A stretch of 64,000 nucleotides of DNA from Ifrita kowaldi (GCA_013398055.1 VZRS01015026.1:70649-134648); one strand, 5' to 3'; positions 26,438 through 39,400 are shown, numbered from the stretch's first letter. The notes: a model not told the origin generated them from the letters alone. Translations and numbers: made by a program.

Positions 26438-27127
26438 GATAGACAAGGACTTGGGGGTGCTGCTGGGTGAGAGGCTGGACATGACTCAGCCATGTGCACT
26501 CACAGCCCAGAAAGCCAAATGTCCCCTGGGCTGCATCCAAAGCAGCGTGGGCAGCAGGGCCAGGGAGGGGATTCTGCCCCTCTGCTCTGCTCTGCTGAGA
26601 CCCCACCTGCAGTGCTGCATCCAGCTCTGGGGTCCCAGCACAGGAAGGGCATGGAGCTGTTGGAGTGAGTCCAGAGGAGAGACACCAAGATGATTAAGGG
26701 GATGGAGCACCTCACCCATGAGGAAAGGCTGAGAGAATTGCGATTGTTCTGTTTGGAAAAGGGAAGGTTTCAGGGTGACCTAACTGCAGCCTTCCAGCAT
26801 CTGAAGGGAGTCTGCAAGAAAGATGGGGAGAGATTACTTAAAAGAGCTTGTAGTGGCAAGACAAAGGGGAATGGCTTCAAACTGAAAGAATGTAGGTTTA
26901 AATTAGATGTTAGGATTCTTTACAGAAATTCTTTACTGTGAGGGCGGTGAGGCACTGCAACAAGTTGTTAAGAGATGTTGTGGAAGCTCCATTCCTGGAA
27001 GTGTTTAAGGCTAGGTTGGATGGTGATCTGAGCAACCTGGTCCAGTGAAAGGTGTCCCCGTCCACAGCTGGGGGGCTGGAACTAGATAATTTTTAAGGTC
27101 CCTTTCAAGGCCATTCTATGATTCTAG
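26438..27127 (+). mobile_element. 5'-truncated CR1, about 690 bp, plus strand
   Basis: The copy begins in the C-terminal third of the reverse-transcriptase ORF (DLGVLLGERLDMTQ). It passes through blocks equivalent to LRPHLQ, the MEHLTHEERLRELRLF block and GNGFKL, and ends with the CR1 3' tail 'CCATTCTATGATTCTAGGAT'. The reading frame is broken by frameshifts and by an internal TGA near 26939. A 5' truncation is the normal result of target-primed insertion. It is antisense to ATP8A2 and has no coding capacity. Confidence 0.95.
26445..27030 (+). pseudogene. CR1 reverse transcriptase C-terminal remnant
   Basis: Frame segments at 26451-26693, 26690-26941 and beyond together align to the thumb and connection part of the CR1 ORF2 protein. 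The catalytic FADD region is not included. At least two frameshifts and a stop make it non-functional. Confidence 0.85.
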
Positions 27128-28851
27128 GATTACTTCAAAACACCTGATGCACCTTCTGTACTATAGCATAAACCTTGGCTACTGGAGTTTCCTCTGAGTC
27201 TGGAAACACCCACTGAAAAGAAAATCTTTGTAGTGCAGATTATTTGTCTTAAAAACATTTATTAATTGGCAACACAGTGAGAACATGCACTCGCCTTTTC
27301 CTCCTTCAGATAAAAGGTCAGATCTCACCTTGATTTGACTTCATAGCAGGCGACTCCTGATTATTGGCACTCAAAGTGCTTCTTCCTGAATTAAAATTCT
27401 ATCCTGAATTTAAATTGCCCCTGATTTAACACCACTTCAGTTTCAGTCAGACTTTCAACTGCTTTGTGCAAATTTACATGGCCCATCTTTGACCATGCAA
27501 AAGATCAAGTGAAAAAAAACCCCAACCAGTCAGAAGAGGTTAAAGTTCAAAGAACATGCAATATTATTTGGAGTCAAGACAGAACTCAAATGACTGAGCA
27601 AAGGAGGAGGTTATCTGACACCTACATAACCTGAAATTGCAACATACTTCAGGAGAAAAGACAAAAGTAGAAATCTACATTCATGGTTGTATTTTATTGA
27701 ACTGTGTTTCAGCTGGAAAGTTGGCAAGATCTAGAGTGGTATCAAAGAAAAAGATCAGTAGTGTAGCCATCTCTGGACTATTCACAAAGTCTCAGAGCAT
27801 CAGAAGTCGGACCATTGAGCTTCAGAATCTGTAAAACTAAATGTAAAATACTTATGACATTGGTGGTGAATTGCAAGAAATAAAAAGGTAGCCAATACTG
27901 AAAGAGCTCTTATAAACCATCATTCAATTCAATGCCAAAATTTAAGTCATCTGTGTTCTCATTTCAGGACTCTCTCCTGGAGACACCGAAACAACGCTGA
28001 CAAATTTTATCACATACAGGAACACGCTGTGCCCTGCTGCAGAACTGCCTAGGAGAAGACCTAACCCAAGCCAGGACTTGAGAGTGCCAAACATTCTATC
28101 AGCCTTCTATAACATGAAAGGGAGCTTAAGAAAAAGAAACTGGAAACTTAGCACACTGATAGGCCGGCCAGAGAAGGTGGAAGCAGATGGCAAAGTTCCA
28201 CCCATGTTGCTAAACCAGTATGGCACTAAGCTTAAAGTACCCTCCACCACTGCTTCAGTCACTCAATCTCCTGCATCAGGTATATGGCACCGAGTGACTC
28301 TGGGTGCACGGGCAGGGTGCTCTGTACTGACATGACCAGGGAGTGAAACAAAACACAACAGTACTTGATGTGATATACTAGAGAGGCCAAAGTGGGCTTC
28401 TGCACTAGCACGGAGACAGCAGCACTAACTTTAAGCCATCTCATGTGTAGGTGGATGCAAAGCCCTCTGACACCATGGTGGGGTAATCAGGCCTACAGCA
28501 CACATCATTTTTTAGGCTGTAAGGCAAAGAACAACATATTTTCTCTATATTTATAGAAGAAGTTTTTATTCTTAGCATGGCTTGAAGCCATCCTTAAAAG
28601 CTTAATTGTCAGATGTGTTAAATGGGTCATCTGTCCAAAATAACAGAAAAGGCTGAGAGGTACAATATATTCAATGACTATCACTAACAACTGTGAAGAC
28701 ATGGGATCCTTGCCTGATGAACAGAGCAACTTCCTTCATGCTACAGTACACCAGATGGAGATTTACTCAGTTTCCAAAGCACATGAAAGCAGAGGGGGTA
28801 TACTGCAAATTTTCTCCTGTTCCTGCAGCCTCCTGAGCAAAGGCCAGGCTC

Positions 28852-29061
28852 ATGTTGCTTATAATAAATTGCCAAGAGTTGCCAACACTAGAAACAGTGC
28901 ATGAGCAGCTTGAGGAGGAATTTGGAACGATGCAGGTTCAGATAAATGGGTTAAAATGTGAATTTTTGGATGCTGAAGCCTGGGAAGATTACAAGTATGA
29001 TTTGGGACTTAGCAATATCAAAACAGTGGAGTTTGAAGTAATCAAGGAAGGAGATAATTAA
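28852..29061 (+). CDS. Unassigned 69-codon ORF, acid-rich; may be chance or an exon/pseudogene remnant
   Basis: The open frame ends at a TAA at 29059-29061. Its last 50 residues are unusually rich in Glu and Asp and look protein-like (HEQLEEEFGTMQVQING, then EAWEDYKYDLGLSN, then KTVEFEVIKEG). I do not recognise a family. A good splice-acceptor-like sequence, TTTTCTCCTGTTCCTGCAG, lies upstream at about 28810-28828. However, the frame carries a TGA between that site and the ATG, and no donor-bearing upstream exon was identified. It is on the strand opposite ATP8A2. It could be a nested terminal exon, a piece of a processed pseudogene, or a chance ORF in purine-rich DNA, which remains the default. 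Confidence 0.15.
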   Translation: MLLIINCQELPTLETVHEQLEEEFGTMQVQINGLKCEFLDAEAWEDYKYDLGLSNIKTVEFEVIKEGDN

Positions 29062-32000
29062 CACAGAAAGAGCACAGCTTTGAGCAGCAGACACAAGGGC
29101 ATACAAAAATGCTCATTAACTACAAGATGCATTTGCAAATCTGAGTTTAAACCCTATTTTTCCTCAGGGAATAAAGGTCTGAATCCCCTTTTAAAATTAA
29201 TCCCTTCCATTTTACTCTTTCAGAAAGAATAGGTGCAGCCAGTTACTCAGAGTGGACAGGGGCAGCTGGGTGCTAGATTACATCCTTGCTCTTGAACTGA
29301 TTCTGAGTTGGAATGAGAGAAATTTTGGCTCCCAGAATGGCAGCGGAGCTCAGTCCACACATGTGGAAACTCAGCAGGGCTCCAGTCAGATCAGCAAGTT
29401 GCTTTTGTACCTGTACTAGAAAGGAAAGGGGATTCTTTGCCATGGCAAGAAACACTTCAGAAAGAGGCTGGCACCTCAGATGGAGGCTGGATTCTAGTTT
29501 TACAGGAGAGAAGGATGGCGTGAGTTCCAGAACCTCTTTCACAGCTCTGTAAAAGGCCCCTAGACTTGCTGTAGCTCCTGATACTGACCCTTGGTGCCAG
29601 ACTCAAATTAAAGGATTCAGCATTAAGAAAATAACATGTTACAGACTGTTCTTGGAAAAGGGATATTGATCTAGTCAGTGTTCCAGTACAATCTATACAC
29701 TGGGGCAGTTTTAGTAAAACTGTCAGGGCAAGCCTAAAAGCATGAACTTGTTCTCAAACTCTTTACTCTGCACTACTGCTTCCCACACTACACTTCGCTG
29801 CACTAAGATTCCCACCAAAGCTCATCAGGGCCTGCAAGCTTGAGTGATGGGCTGGCCTCTGCCTTATTCTTTTTAGACCAGCAAGTGTGGTGGGAAATGG
29901 TAACCTGTTTCCTGATCTCTTCTGAGCAAAGGAATGAGGCACTGAAAGACACAAATAGTCACTGGGATGGGCAGAGGAAACATGACGAGTAGAGAAGGGA
30001 AAAATCAAGTGGGGGAGAAATGATTTCCAAAAAGCAAGTCTAAGCCCTTCAGGTGTGTTCACACTCCCCAACTTCTACCTACATCTCTCAGATTACCCCA
30101 GTGTACCTGTGAGAAGACTGACAACTGTATGAACACCATACTGTGCATCTACCATTACTGTGCTGAGTCTGCAGGCTGCCTGTTAAGAGGCCTAAGTCCA
30201 GATGTCTGCTTGGTACAAGCCATGCAAAGGGAGATCCAGTGACACGGTATTGAAGAGATTAGCTTCCGAAAAAAGGAAAAAGCAAAGTGCTTAGTCAGAG
30301 CAGAAGTCTCTCCTCTAAAGTTATTTACTATCCTCTAGACTGAAAGCTTATTCATAATAAAATCCAGTGTTCCCACTCCCCTATCCTTTCTCTTCTCTTG
30401 ATCATCCTGTGGTTTGTAACCATTTGGAAAACTTCAGGGGCGTTCCTAAGTAGTTACAGATGTGTAAAGGATGCACACTACAGGCCACTTCATCAAGAGG
30501 ATGACATAACCCTGCATGCCAGCTTCAAAAGTAGCTCATTTAATACTGAACCCAGAGACACAATTGTCCCGGACTTGCTTTGTGCCTGTTGAGAGTGATG
30601 GGATTATAACAGCAGCTGGCAGTGCTCTGTTCCAAGGAAGCTCACAGCATTATTCAGTTTTGAGTTCCCTCTTCCTCTGTGGAGCCATTTGATCCTTAAG
30701 CTTTTATGGATTCTTAACCCTTTTGATGTATTTCTCCCCTTGACAAAGTTTTACAGCACATCTTTATGCCAAAATGTGGGTGAAGACTATTAGTAAGATG
30801 TTACAGCTGTACATCTATTTTGAACACTACTTACAAATACTTGTCAACCTTGCATTTGAATGAAGAACTGTCTAGCATGTATTTTATGAAATTAAGTACA
30901 GAGAAATAATATTTTAAAATCCACTGCACTGCTTTTCCTGAATCAAAGTGTAACTGGAAAACATTGCCATGATGTTGCACAGCACCTGTGACCCTGGATT
31001 AGCAATACAGCCAGTACCCTCTCTGGCAGCAGTATGTGCCATCTGCCTTTCACACCGCACAAAACACTGCTTAGAAACACTCAAAGTCAACAGTTGTTAA
31101 GAAACTTCTGCTCTGTCCATTACTCTGTTCCTATTCTGCTGGGACACTCTGTCAGGACCTCCTTCACTTTCTCTCAGCAGTGTCTTGTATAACTAAAAGA
31201 TAACTCTAACTTGCTGTTTATGATCAGGTTCCTTTCCCGTATGAACTGAGGTGGCAAGACACTAACATGATAGCTTGGGACAAGCAGTGGCTTCTACAAA
31301 GATGACGATCAAAATTGCCAGAAGACAGAGACAAATAAAAGCCAGTGGCTTGAGAGCTAGTCAAGATCTGTGATAAGTAGATGACAGAACTGTACTGAAG
31401 ACAGTTCTGGCTGAAGAGAAGGGGAAACTGCACAAAGGGTCACCAACATTACAGTGAATAAAGAAACAACAGGAAAAAAAGGATGAGAGAGAGTAATACA
31501 GTGTGGCTTGATAAATGTCAGCTGAAATCAGTAACATGGAATAAAACAAAGTCATGGGCTACAAAAGAACTTGGGACACAGAAAACAATGTGTTTGGGGC
31601 AGGATGGCTGGAAAAAGCAGAAGAGGACAATAATCCTGGATATGGCAGGAAAGAATATAGAGTGGCTATATCAGATCTTGATTTCGCCTTCCTTCAAGAT
31701 CTCGAATAAAGTGGAAAGGAATACATAGAAATCAACACTGACAAATGGACAGACAACAGATGGATGGGAAAATAACAAAACTGGAGCAGTAGTTCAAGGC
31801 TGAAAAATGGCATGGCCAGGTTAAAAAAAATTACCTTGAACTAGCACTGGTGAAGTTCCTAAGAGTATTATACAGCTGAAGTACAGTATTTCAATACTGT
31901 CATTAAAATTTTCTGTATGTATTACTTAAATAGAAATATTATTCATTACATGGGTTTCTTTTTCACCACCTGATCAGTGGTATACATCCCCCTCTAATTC

Positions 32001-35000
32001 CCCCCTCCACCTCCCCTGTTCTTGTCTATTTACTCAGTTCCTACTATCAAAAAATCCAATAAATCTTTATTGAGTTAGACTTATATATGAACATATCTCC
32101 TCTCCAAGGAACACATTTTAATAATTTAGATGGTGGCTCTGTACTGCATCATTTCTTTGACTTCAGGGGATGATGCGGTGGGCTAGAAAGCTAATTTAGA
32201 CAGGCTTAAAAATTACCACATTTCCACGATTATCCTGTGTTCTAGTATTCAGCTTGACATATTTGGTGTGTATGAATGGTTACTGTATTCCACACCCCCA
32301 TGCCCCTCCCCAAAAGATTTCAAGGAATATATCATCTTGCACACAGCACAGTAAGTAGCACTATCAAGCATGACACATGTACCCAAGTAATGAAAAAAAT
32401 TACACAGCACTGCAAGCTATTGTTTGAAGGCAAATGTGCAATTACAGTAGCAGTCATATTGTAAAGCACACAGTGATGGTAGAATTAAAGTCACATTAAA
32501 ACCCACCCAAGCTTTACAGCGACACTGCTCAAGCCCACAGCAAGACTGACTCTACAGGAAAGCTAACAGCTACTTGGGATCTTTTCACTGTAAGAATTCA
32601 ACAATAGGAAATTTCGATTACCACAGAGGGGGAAATTCCCAGCTTTCCAGTGAGAGGCAGAGGAAGGTCACAACCTATTAGTCTATAAAATCACAGCAAT
32701 AATTACTTCAACATATTAACATTCCCTTTCTCTCAGTCTTCTAGCCTTGGGCTCCAACAACAAAAGCCTCCACCTTCCTTAGTAAATATGAAAACTATTC
32801 TTAATGGAATTAATTTGATTAAAAACATTCCTATCAAGTGTTTTAAATGGCATACATGACAACACTACCTGGTAGAAAGCATATATTGTCCCATGTTCAA
32901 GATAAGAATCAATGAATCTCTTCCTTCTCCCTTGCTATCAAATTCAGCTTCTTGCTTTATGACCTTAAGACAGCTTTCAAACCCATCACTGGCTCAAGGC
33001 TAAAAAAACCACTTAATTTCAAATGCTGATCAATATAGATTATAAGGAGAAAGTTCCACATTTGAAAAAATATACATAGAGAAAACCTCTTTGGATATCT
33101 GATTTAATAAATAAAAATCCCCAAAACAGGCAGACCATGGAGGCAGAACAGGAGGCTTACTGCGCTTTGGAATACTAAATCCTAACTGCAGAGTGCAGCT
33201 GTGGCAAAGAAGGGCTCTGCATGTCACCATGATGACCAAAGCACAGCAGCGCAGCCACATTTGAGACTATCAAATTGATTTTTCAGTTTAAGACAGCACT
33301 AGATGTTTTTTTTATGTTTCATAGCTGAGTTCTGGCACAAAGTTTAAAACTTTCCAAACTGTTTAACAGATTACACAAACGGCCAGCAGTAGCTAAGCAG
33401 GCAGAAAGAGCTCTACCTCAGTAATGTATTCTACTGTGATAAATTCTGTTTCAGCCGGGCTGTGATTCCTGTCCTAGTTAAGTCCCACCGGAAGAAAAAG
33501 GAAAAAGGAAGGAATCAAATATAAAGCAAAGAACTCGCTGAAATGACTCTTCAGGGTATTCCCTGCAGTGTTAGCACTCAAAGCTGTACCTGCGCTCCAG
33601 TAAGTTTTTAGCCACAGCAACACTAATTAATTTTGGAAAATGCCCTTCAATCCCCTGCTGTGACTGCTGGACGGCTCACAAAATTTCTCCCTCAAGTCCT
33701 TTTTGCTCTTTTGAAGCCCTATTGGAATATGCACTGCACAGTCTGGGGCAAAGGAGCAGCTTCCACTGGATGGGACATTCCTGGAGGTGGTTCACCGAAC
33801 AGGTGCGAGGGGCCCAGGGAGTGAGTGGGAAGCAGGACTGCGGCTGCCAGCCCTGCACAGCTCGGGGGCCCTGCAAGGAGCCAGCCAGGGAGGAGTCAAA
33901 CTTGCCACTGCAAAAGCTGCTCCTCATGTGTCTCTTAGCAGCAAGAGAGAAAAGAGTGTAAATCCTGGACATGAGAGAAACAAAGAGAAAATCCTACCTA
34001 CAAACCGATGCAGGTGTACTAGTAGAAATTAAGTTTTAAGTGCTGTGTGCATCCAAATGTACACAAAACATGTGGTGCAAGACAACAACCACGGTGACCT
34101 GAAATGATTGTGGCTGCACCCCGGTGTACTTATGTGAGGATACTTACCAGGGTGCTGGGTAGCAGTGAGTAAAGAAGCAGGAAGAAAACAGCCATGCCAG
34201 TGAGGCTGTGCTGTGTGCAGATTTTAAACACTGGATGCCTCTCTGTTTATCAGCAGAGAAGCCCACAAGAGGCAGAATACAAATCACAACTGGTTTTATT
34301 CCAGCCAAAACTAGCAGCAAGCAGAGACTTCCAGGGGACTTAGACATGTGTGTTCAGACTCACTGCACTGAAACTGATGAAAGAGTGCTCCTTATGCTGC
34401 TCTTGACAGGAGCAAATGATTAAAATTCAAGTTTCTCAAGAACGGCAAAGCCAGCCAGAGGCTACTGACCCAGAGGCAGCTATTGAAAGACAGCAGGTGT
34501 GAGCAGATCTTGCTGCTCTTCTATTGCTAAATCACACATTAGATGATGTTTGAAGCTAGCAGTGTCAAGGGTGAGCTGGGCTGAAAGGGGCAATAACAAC
34601 ACTGGATGTAAACAACAGCTTAAAATGGAGGGGAGAATAAAACAACATACTGAGCGTCTCAGCAGTTTGCCCTGAGTTTTGACCACTGCTTCTCAAGCAG
34701 ATACTTTCCACAGTAAAAGAAACAGATTTATGACAAACTTATAATGAAACTGCCTGAAAGACCAGTAAACTTCTGCATGCTGCCACTTTCAACAAAATTA
34801 ATGCCAGCATTATGTGTGATGGGGTCTATCCTTGCTTGACTGTTTGGCTGCCTTTTTCCAGTTCCCTGTTTTTGTGACCTGTATTTCCAAATGCCCATCA
34901 GTACTCCAAATTCAAAGGCACAAAACCTCTGGTCTGTTCACGGATTTCCTTGAAGAGTAGTAAGAAAAACTTACAATGTCAGTCAATGTATAGCAAGTAG

Positions 35001-36429
35001 CTCTGCTTCTGCTAGAGACACAGCTATTTAACAAAATAGCTGCCAGTTCGGAATCTGAATAATTAATCTGATTGTTTGTGACACTCGCTGGATGCCTCCT
35101 GGCTTATCAACTGCCATACATAGGTGCCTGTACTACAGAAAAAGACAGTGGTAAAGTCAGAGTACATAAATATTTCAAAGTGCTATTTAGGAAACATAAT
35201 TTGAAAGTGTTATTGACAAATTTTGTTACATGAAAAAGGTTACAGTTAAATACATCGACACCTTTGTTTGCACTAATTTATCTAATGTGCAAAGCAAAGC
35301 AGCTATTCTAAAACCCAATGAACATTCAAATACTAAGCATTATTATTATTATTGCTAAGGTCAAGTTCTTCCATTTGCAGCTTTTGCTCTATAGTTCTGA
35401 CCTTACTAGACCTCGTTGTCACACAAACTCCCTTGCCAGCACACTTTTAACAAAATTAAATTTTTTGATGTGCAAATACTTGAAGACAATGGAATTGAGA
35501 TTTTAAAAAGGCCTAAAAAAAGCTGGTTTCCAGTTGAGGAAAAAATCTTGCTTTTTCATAGATCAATAAAGTATCTGTCAGATTTTAAGTGTCTGGTAAA
35601 ATATAATCAATTAATATTTACCTCTAATACTGTCATTGAAGCATTCATCTGGGTGCCTTTAAAACCTTTGCCTTTAGGTGACATTGTTATCTAAAATTCT
35701 AGATTAACGCCAGCAAAACCAAGGATTCTGCTTTGGTCATGGACTGTTCACATTGTTTGTTTGGTGGTTTTTTGCTTCTTTAGAATTTTTTTAAATGTAG
35801 CTGATATATCAAGCTCATATTCAAATCAGTTTCAGACAAATAGCACTGCTACTACTTAAAAAAACACAGCTGAAAGTCCACTGATCTGAAAATCCAGCAT
35901 CGCTTGTTAACTGCTGCAGAACCGTCCCTCTCCCCATCCTGAGCTCTGCAGCACCCACTGAGGGATCTGTCCTCTGAGTATTTTGGCAGGGGAGCAGGGG
36001 GAGCACACATTCTCGGACCATGTGAAGTGATGGGAATGCTCTTCCAGGCACTCGTGGGGATCCAGTATCAGGAAGAGCACCAAAGACTAAACTCCTCGGG
36101 ACACAAGCCAGTTCACTTAATGTGGTCAGCACATCTGACTTTCTGTACATAGCACAAACAGCTGCACTACCTGCAGACAATTGCTTGTGAATATCCAGAC
36201 TCAGGTTACTCTGAAGACACCGAATGCTACAGCTACAGTTCTCCTGCTCCATTTTGAGGCTGAATATTTGGAACATGAATAATGCCATTAGCCCAGGAGA
36301 ATTAGGTAAGCCCCATGGTTTTCCAATGACTTAGTTTTTGTCTGCACTAATTTTACCTCCAAATCTGCATGTCTGAAACTCCACACTCTTCAAGTCTGCT
36401 TAAAGTGATTACGTCTTCTCAGTAAATCT

Positions 36430-36650
36430 TAGATTGTTCTTTCTTCTGGCTGCAGAGCTGTCTGCCTGCAATTTCTCAAAAGAGAGCCAGGATTTCATAT
36501 CCATTGGCCCCTGCATTCCTGCCAAAGCCCTGCAGAAATGAGAGCTGCTGCAGCTGCCAGGGTTTATTTACACACATTCCTGCCTCAAATTGAATTAATG
36601 AGCATAATATAACTCAGGCAATGTCCTCCAAAGCTCTTGTTTCTCTTTGC
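36430..36650. promoter_or_regulatory. Candidate conserved non-coding element
   Basis: A repeat-free block with stacked CAG/CTG E-box-like motifs (GCTGCTGCAGCTGCCAGG near 36546) followed by homeodomain cores (TTGAATTAATGAGC near 36590). Composition only. Confidence 0.25.
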
Positions 36651-37774
36651 CCCTCTTGACATTTCTTTCTCTCACACAACCCCTCTTGTAGTCTGTCTTA
36701 AAGCAGTATCTAAAGTGATTCTGGTGTAAAAAAATAATTGCAGATGCGTTCAAGGTGACAAACTTGTACACACCTGCTTACAGCCTAGTTTATGGAAAGC
36801 CCAGGATCCCCTTAATGAGTATCCAGAAAGTTAAATTGAACTTATTTGCTCTGTTCAATGCAAGTTTGTCAGTTTAGCAAGACACTTCAACATTTAATCA
36901 CTCAAAGTCCCAGCCTTGCAAAGAGCTCTGATGCAACAGAGAGCAGCTGATGTTACAACATATCAACAGTCGTTAATGTTCACACACTATATTTAGTAAG
37001 CCATTTCTACAGGTGTCTCCAGCCCATTTCCATCCTCAGAAATCTGAAATTCTGCACCCACAGCATAAGGGGTCCCGCCATCAACAAGCCCTGTAGGCAC
37101 TGTATGGACACATCATATACAGGAAGCTTCTGTTATGCTGCTAACAAGACCAAAGCAGTGTTTCCAATGTATTATGGCAGAGACAGAGCCCAAAAACGTT
37201 TGTCCAAACATTCACATCCATGTGACTATTGAAATCTGTCCTCCCCCATATTATCATCCCGTACAGAATGTATCTCTCACACACTGTATGTAACACATGA
37301 GGTTTGAAAAGCTCAGAACAAAAGCCATATACTTCTGTTGGAAGAGTGTTAGAGACAATGAATAAATCTTTAGTGATACATACATGTGCTACATCAGCAC
37401 TTAATCAGCAACATTCACAAGAACATGGCTGGCAACAGATGGGATCCACCTCTCTCACAGGGGAAAAAGGATCTTTGCCCAAGAATTAGCAGATGTCATT
37501 GAAAGAGCTTCAAACTAGATCTGAAGGGTGAAAGGGATAAAACCATGCTCAGTAGATATAAGCCTGGGGGTGGCATGCCAAAGTTTAAGGGACGCTGTGC
37601 TAATGAGATTCTTTGGTCTGATGTCTCAGTGGAGGTAGGGGATGGAGATCCATGCAGCAGCAAAGATGCAAGGCTTACTGATACATTAGAAACCATGGAA
37701 GCTCCTGAGAATGGTCACGTAGGAATTAGGGCTTCTCCCCCAAAAAGCTGGCAGGATCATTAGCCCAACAGAAG

Positions 37775-38220
37775 TACATTTACTCCAATGCCCACAGCAT
37801 GGGCAACAAAGAGGAGGAGCTGGAAACCACTGCACAGTAGGAAAGCTAACGACGCATTAATGGGAACGCGGCGGGATGACTCACCCAACTGGAGTGCTGC
37901 AATGGCTAAAACCTCTTCAGACGGGATGTGCAAGGAAGGACAGGTGGTGGGGTAACCTTGTATGCTAGGGAGCCTTATGAGTATCTAGAGCTTGATGACG
38001 GTGATGACAAGGTTGAGGGTTTATGTGTAAGAATGAGGGGAAAGGTCAACAAGACAAATATCCTGGTGGGAGTCTATTATAGAGTGCCCAACCAAGACAA
38101 AGAGGTAGACAAAATACTCCATAGGCAGCTGGGAGAAGTCTCATGACCATTGGCCCTTGCTCTTGTGCGGGAGTTCAACTTACCAGATGCCTACTGGAAA
38201 TACGATACAGACGAGAGGAA
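37775..38220 (+). pseudogene. CR1 ORF2 endonuclease-domain remnant
   Basis: The first block reads YIYSNAHSMGNKEEEL and ends at a TAG at 37838-37840. The next, MQGRTGGGVTLYAREP, runs as an open segment of 72 codons (37928-38146). After a TGA, probably from CpG decay of CGA, comes a degraded REFNLPDAYW corresponding to the GDFN motif. A small deletion around 37850-37880 removes the frame near the catalytic Glu motif. Part of the APE-type endonuclease fold is recognisable, but the protein is dead. Confidence 0.85.
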
Positions 38221-38234
38221 ACAGTCTAGCTGAC

Positions 38235-39340
38235 CTGCGTAGTGGATGAAGGAAAGGCTGTGGACCTTGTCTGCCTGGACTTCAGTAAAGCCTTTGACAA
38301 TAATTCCCATACCATTCTCCTGGAGAAACTGTCTGCCCGTGGCTTGGATGGGTGCGCTGTTCCCTGGATAAAAATCTGGCTGGATGGCTGGGCCAAGAAA
38401 GTGGTGGGGAATGGAGTTTAATCCACTGGCGGCTGGTCACCAGTTACGTTCCCCAGGGCTCAGTATTGGGGCTAATAGCATTTAGGATCTTTTCAACGAT
38501 CTGGAAGAGGGGATCAAGTGCACCCTCAGCCAGTTTGCAGATGACAACAAGTTGAGTGGGATTGTTGATCAGCTGAAGGGCAGGAAGACTCTGCAGAGGG
38601 ACGTGGACAGGATGGATCCATGGGCCGAGACCAATTACATGAGGTTTATCAAGGCCAAGTGCTGGATCCTACACTTGGGTCACACCAACCCCCGCTACAG
38701 GCTGGGAGCAGTGGCTGAAAAGCTGCCCAGCAGAAAAGGACCTGGGAGTGCTGGTCAATAACTGGCTGAACATGAGCCTGGGTGTGCCCAGGTGGCCAAG
38801 AAGGCCAATGGCATCCTGGCCTGGATCAGCAATGGTGTGGCCAGCAGGACCAGGGCAGTGACCGTCCCCCTGTACTTGGCACTGCTGAGGCCACACCTCC
38901 AATCCTGTGCTCAGTTCTGGGCCCCTCACTGCAAGAAAGACACTGAGGGGCTGGAGCGTGTCCAGAGAAGGGCAACGGAGCTGGGGAAGGGTCTGGAGCA
39001 CAAGTCCTGTGAGGAGCAGCTGAGGGAGCTGGGGGTGTTTAGCCTGGAGAAAAGGAGGCTCAAGGGGACCTTACTGCTCTCTACAGCTGCCTGAAATGAG
39101 GTTGTAGCCAGGTGAGGGTCAGTCTCTTGCCCCAGGTAAAAAGTGGTAAGAACAAGAGGAAATGGCCTCAAGTTGTGCTATGGGAGGTTTAGATTGGATA
39201 TTAGGACAAATTTTTTCACTGAAGGGGTTATCAGGCATTGGAACATGCTGCCCAGGGAAGTGGTGGAGTCACCATGCCTGAAGGTATTTAAAAGACATGC
39301 AGATGTGTACTTGGGGACACTTGGCAGTGCTGGGTTAATT
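38235..39340 (+). pseudogene. CR1 ORF2 reverse-transcriptase remnant
   Basis: The motif A block LDFSKAFD (38275-38298) and the FADD active-site box (38534-38545) are both intact at the amino-acid level. They are in different frames because of indels, one near 38490. The C-terminal blocks AKKANGILAW, LLRPHLQSCAQFWAP and RLDIRTNFFTEGV are readable up to the end of the ORF. Several frameshifts make it inactive. Confidence 0.9.
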
Positions 39341-39400
39341 AATGGTTGGACTCGACGATCTTAGAGGTTTTTTCCAACCTTAATGGTTTTATGATTCTAT

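Larger units (their letters stand above)
27128..37435. other. Intron sequence without recognised genes
   Basis: About 10 kb between two CR1 copies. A moderately GC-rich patch occurs at 33760-33900. The longest ORF in the window, 155 codons at 35821-36288 on the minus strand, lies here. It has no recognisable domain and reads as chance. The ORF at 28852 and the candidate element at 36430 are listed separately. Confidence 0.55.
37436..39400 (+). mobile_element. CR1 copy, about 1.97 kb, internally deleted, plus strand
   Basis: This is the largest element in the window. From 5' to 3' it holds CR1-like sequence upstream of ORF2 (37436-37770), part of the AP-type endonuclease (37775-38220), an internal deletion at about 38221-38240, the reverse transcriptase from motif A through its C-terminus (38235-39340), and the 3' end 'GACTCGACGATCTTAGAGGT' with tail 'TTATGATTCTAT'. 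Full-length avian CR1 is about 4.5 kb. The frame is broken many times. Its subtype (TTAGAGG, then TTTTTCCAACC) differs from the 26438 and 24904 copies. It is antisense to ATP8A2. Confidence 0.95.

Noticed and set aside
31980..32025. C-rich stretch considered as another quadruplex motif
   Set aside because: Only three runs of three or more C with acceptable loops are present, so it does not meet the four-run pattern.
33700..33960. GC-rich patch as a possible CpG island promoter
   Set aside because: GC rises but CpGs are few and the patch is short, with no adjoining exon on either strand.
35821..36288. 155-codon ORF on the minus strand, the longest in the window
   Set aside because: No recognisable domain, many Ser/Cys runs, and an atypical N-terminus. 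In 64 kb read in six frames a single ORF of this size is expected by chance.
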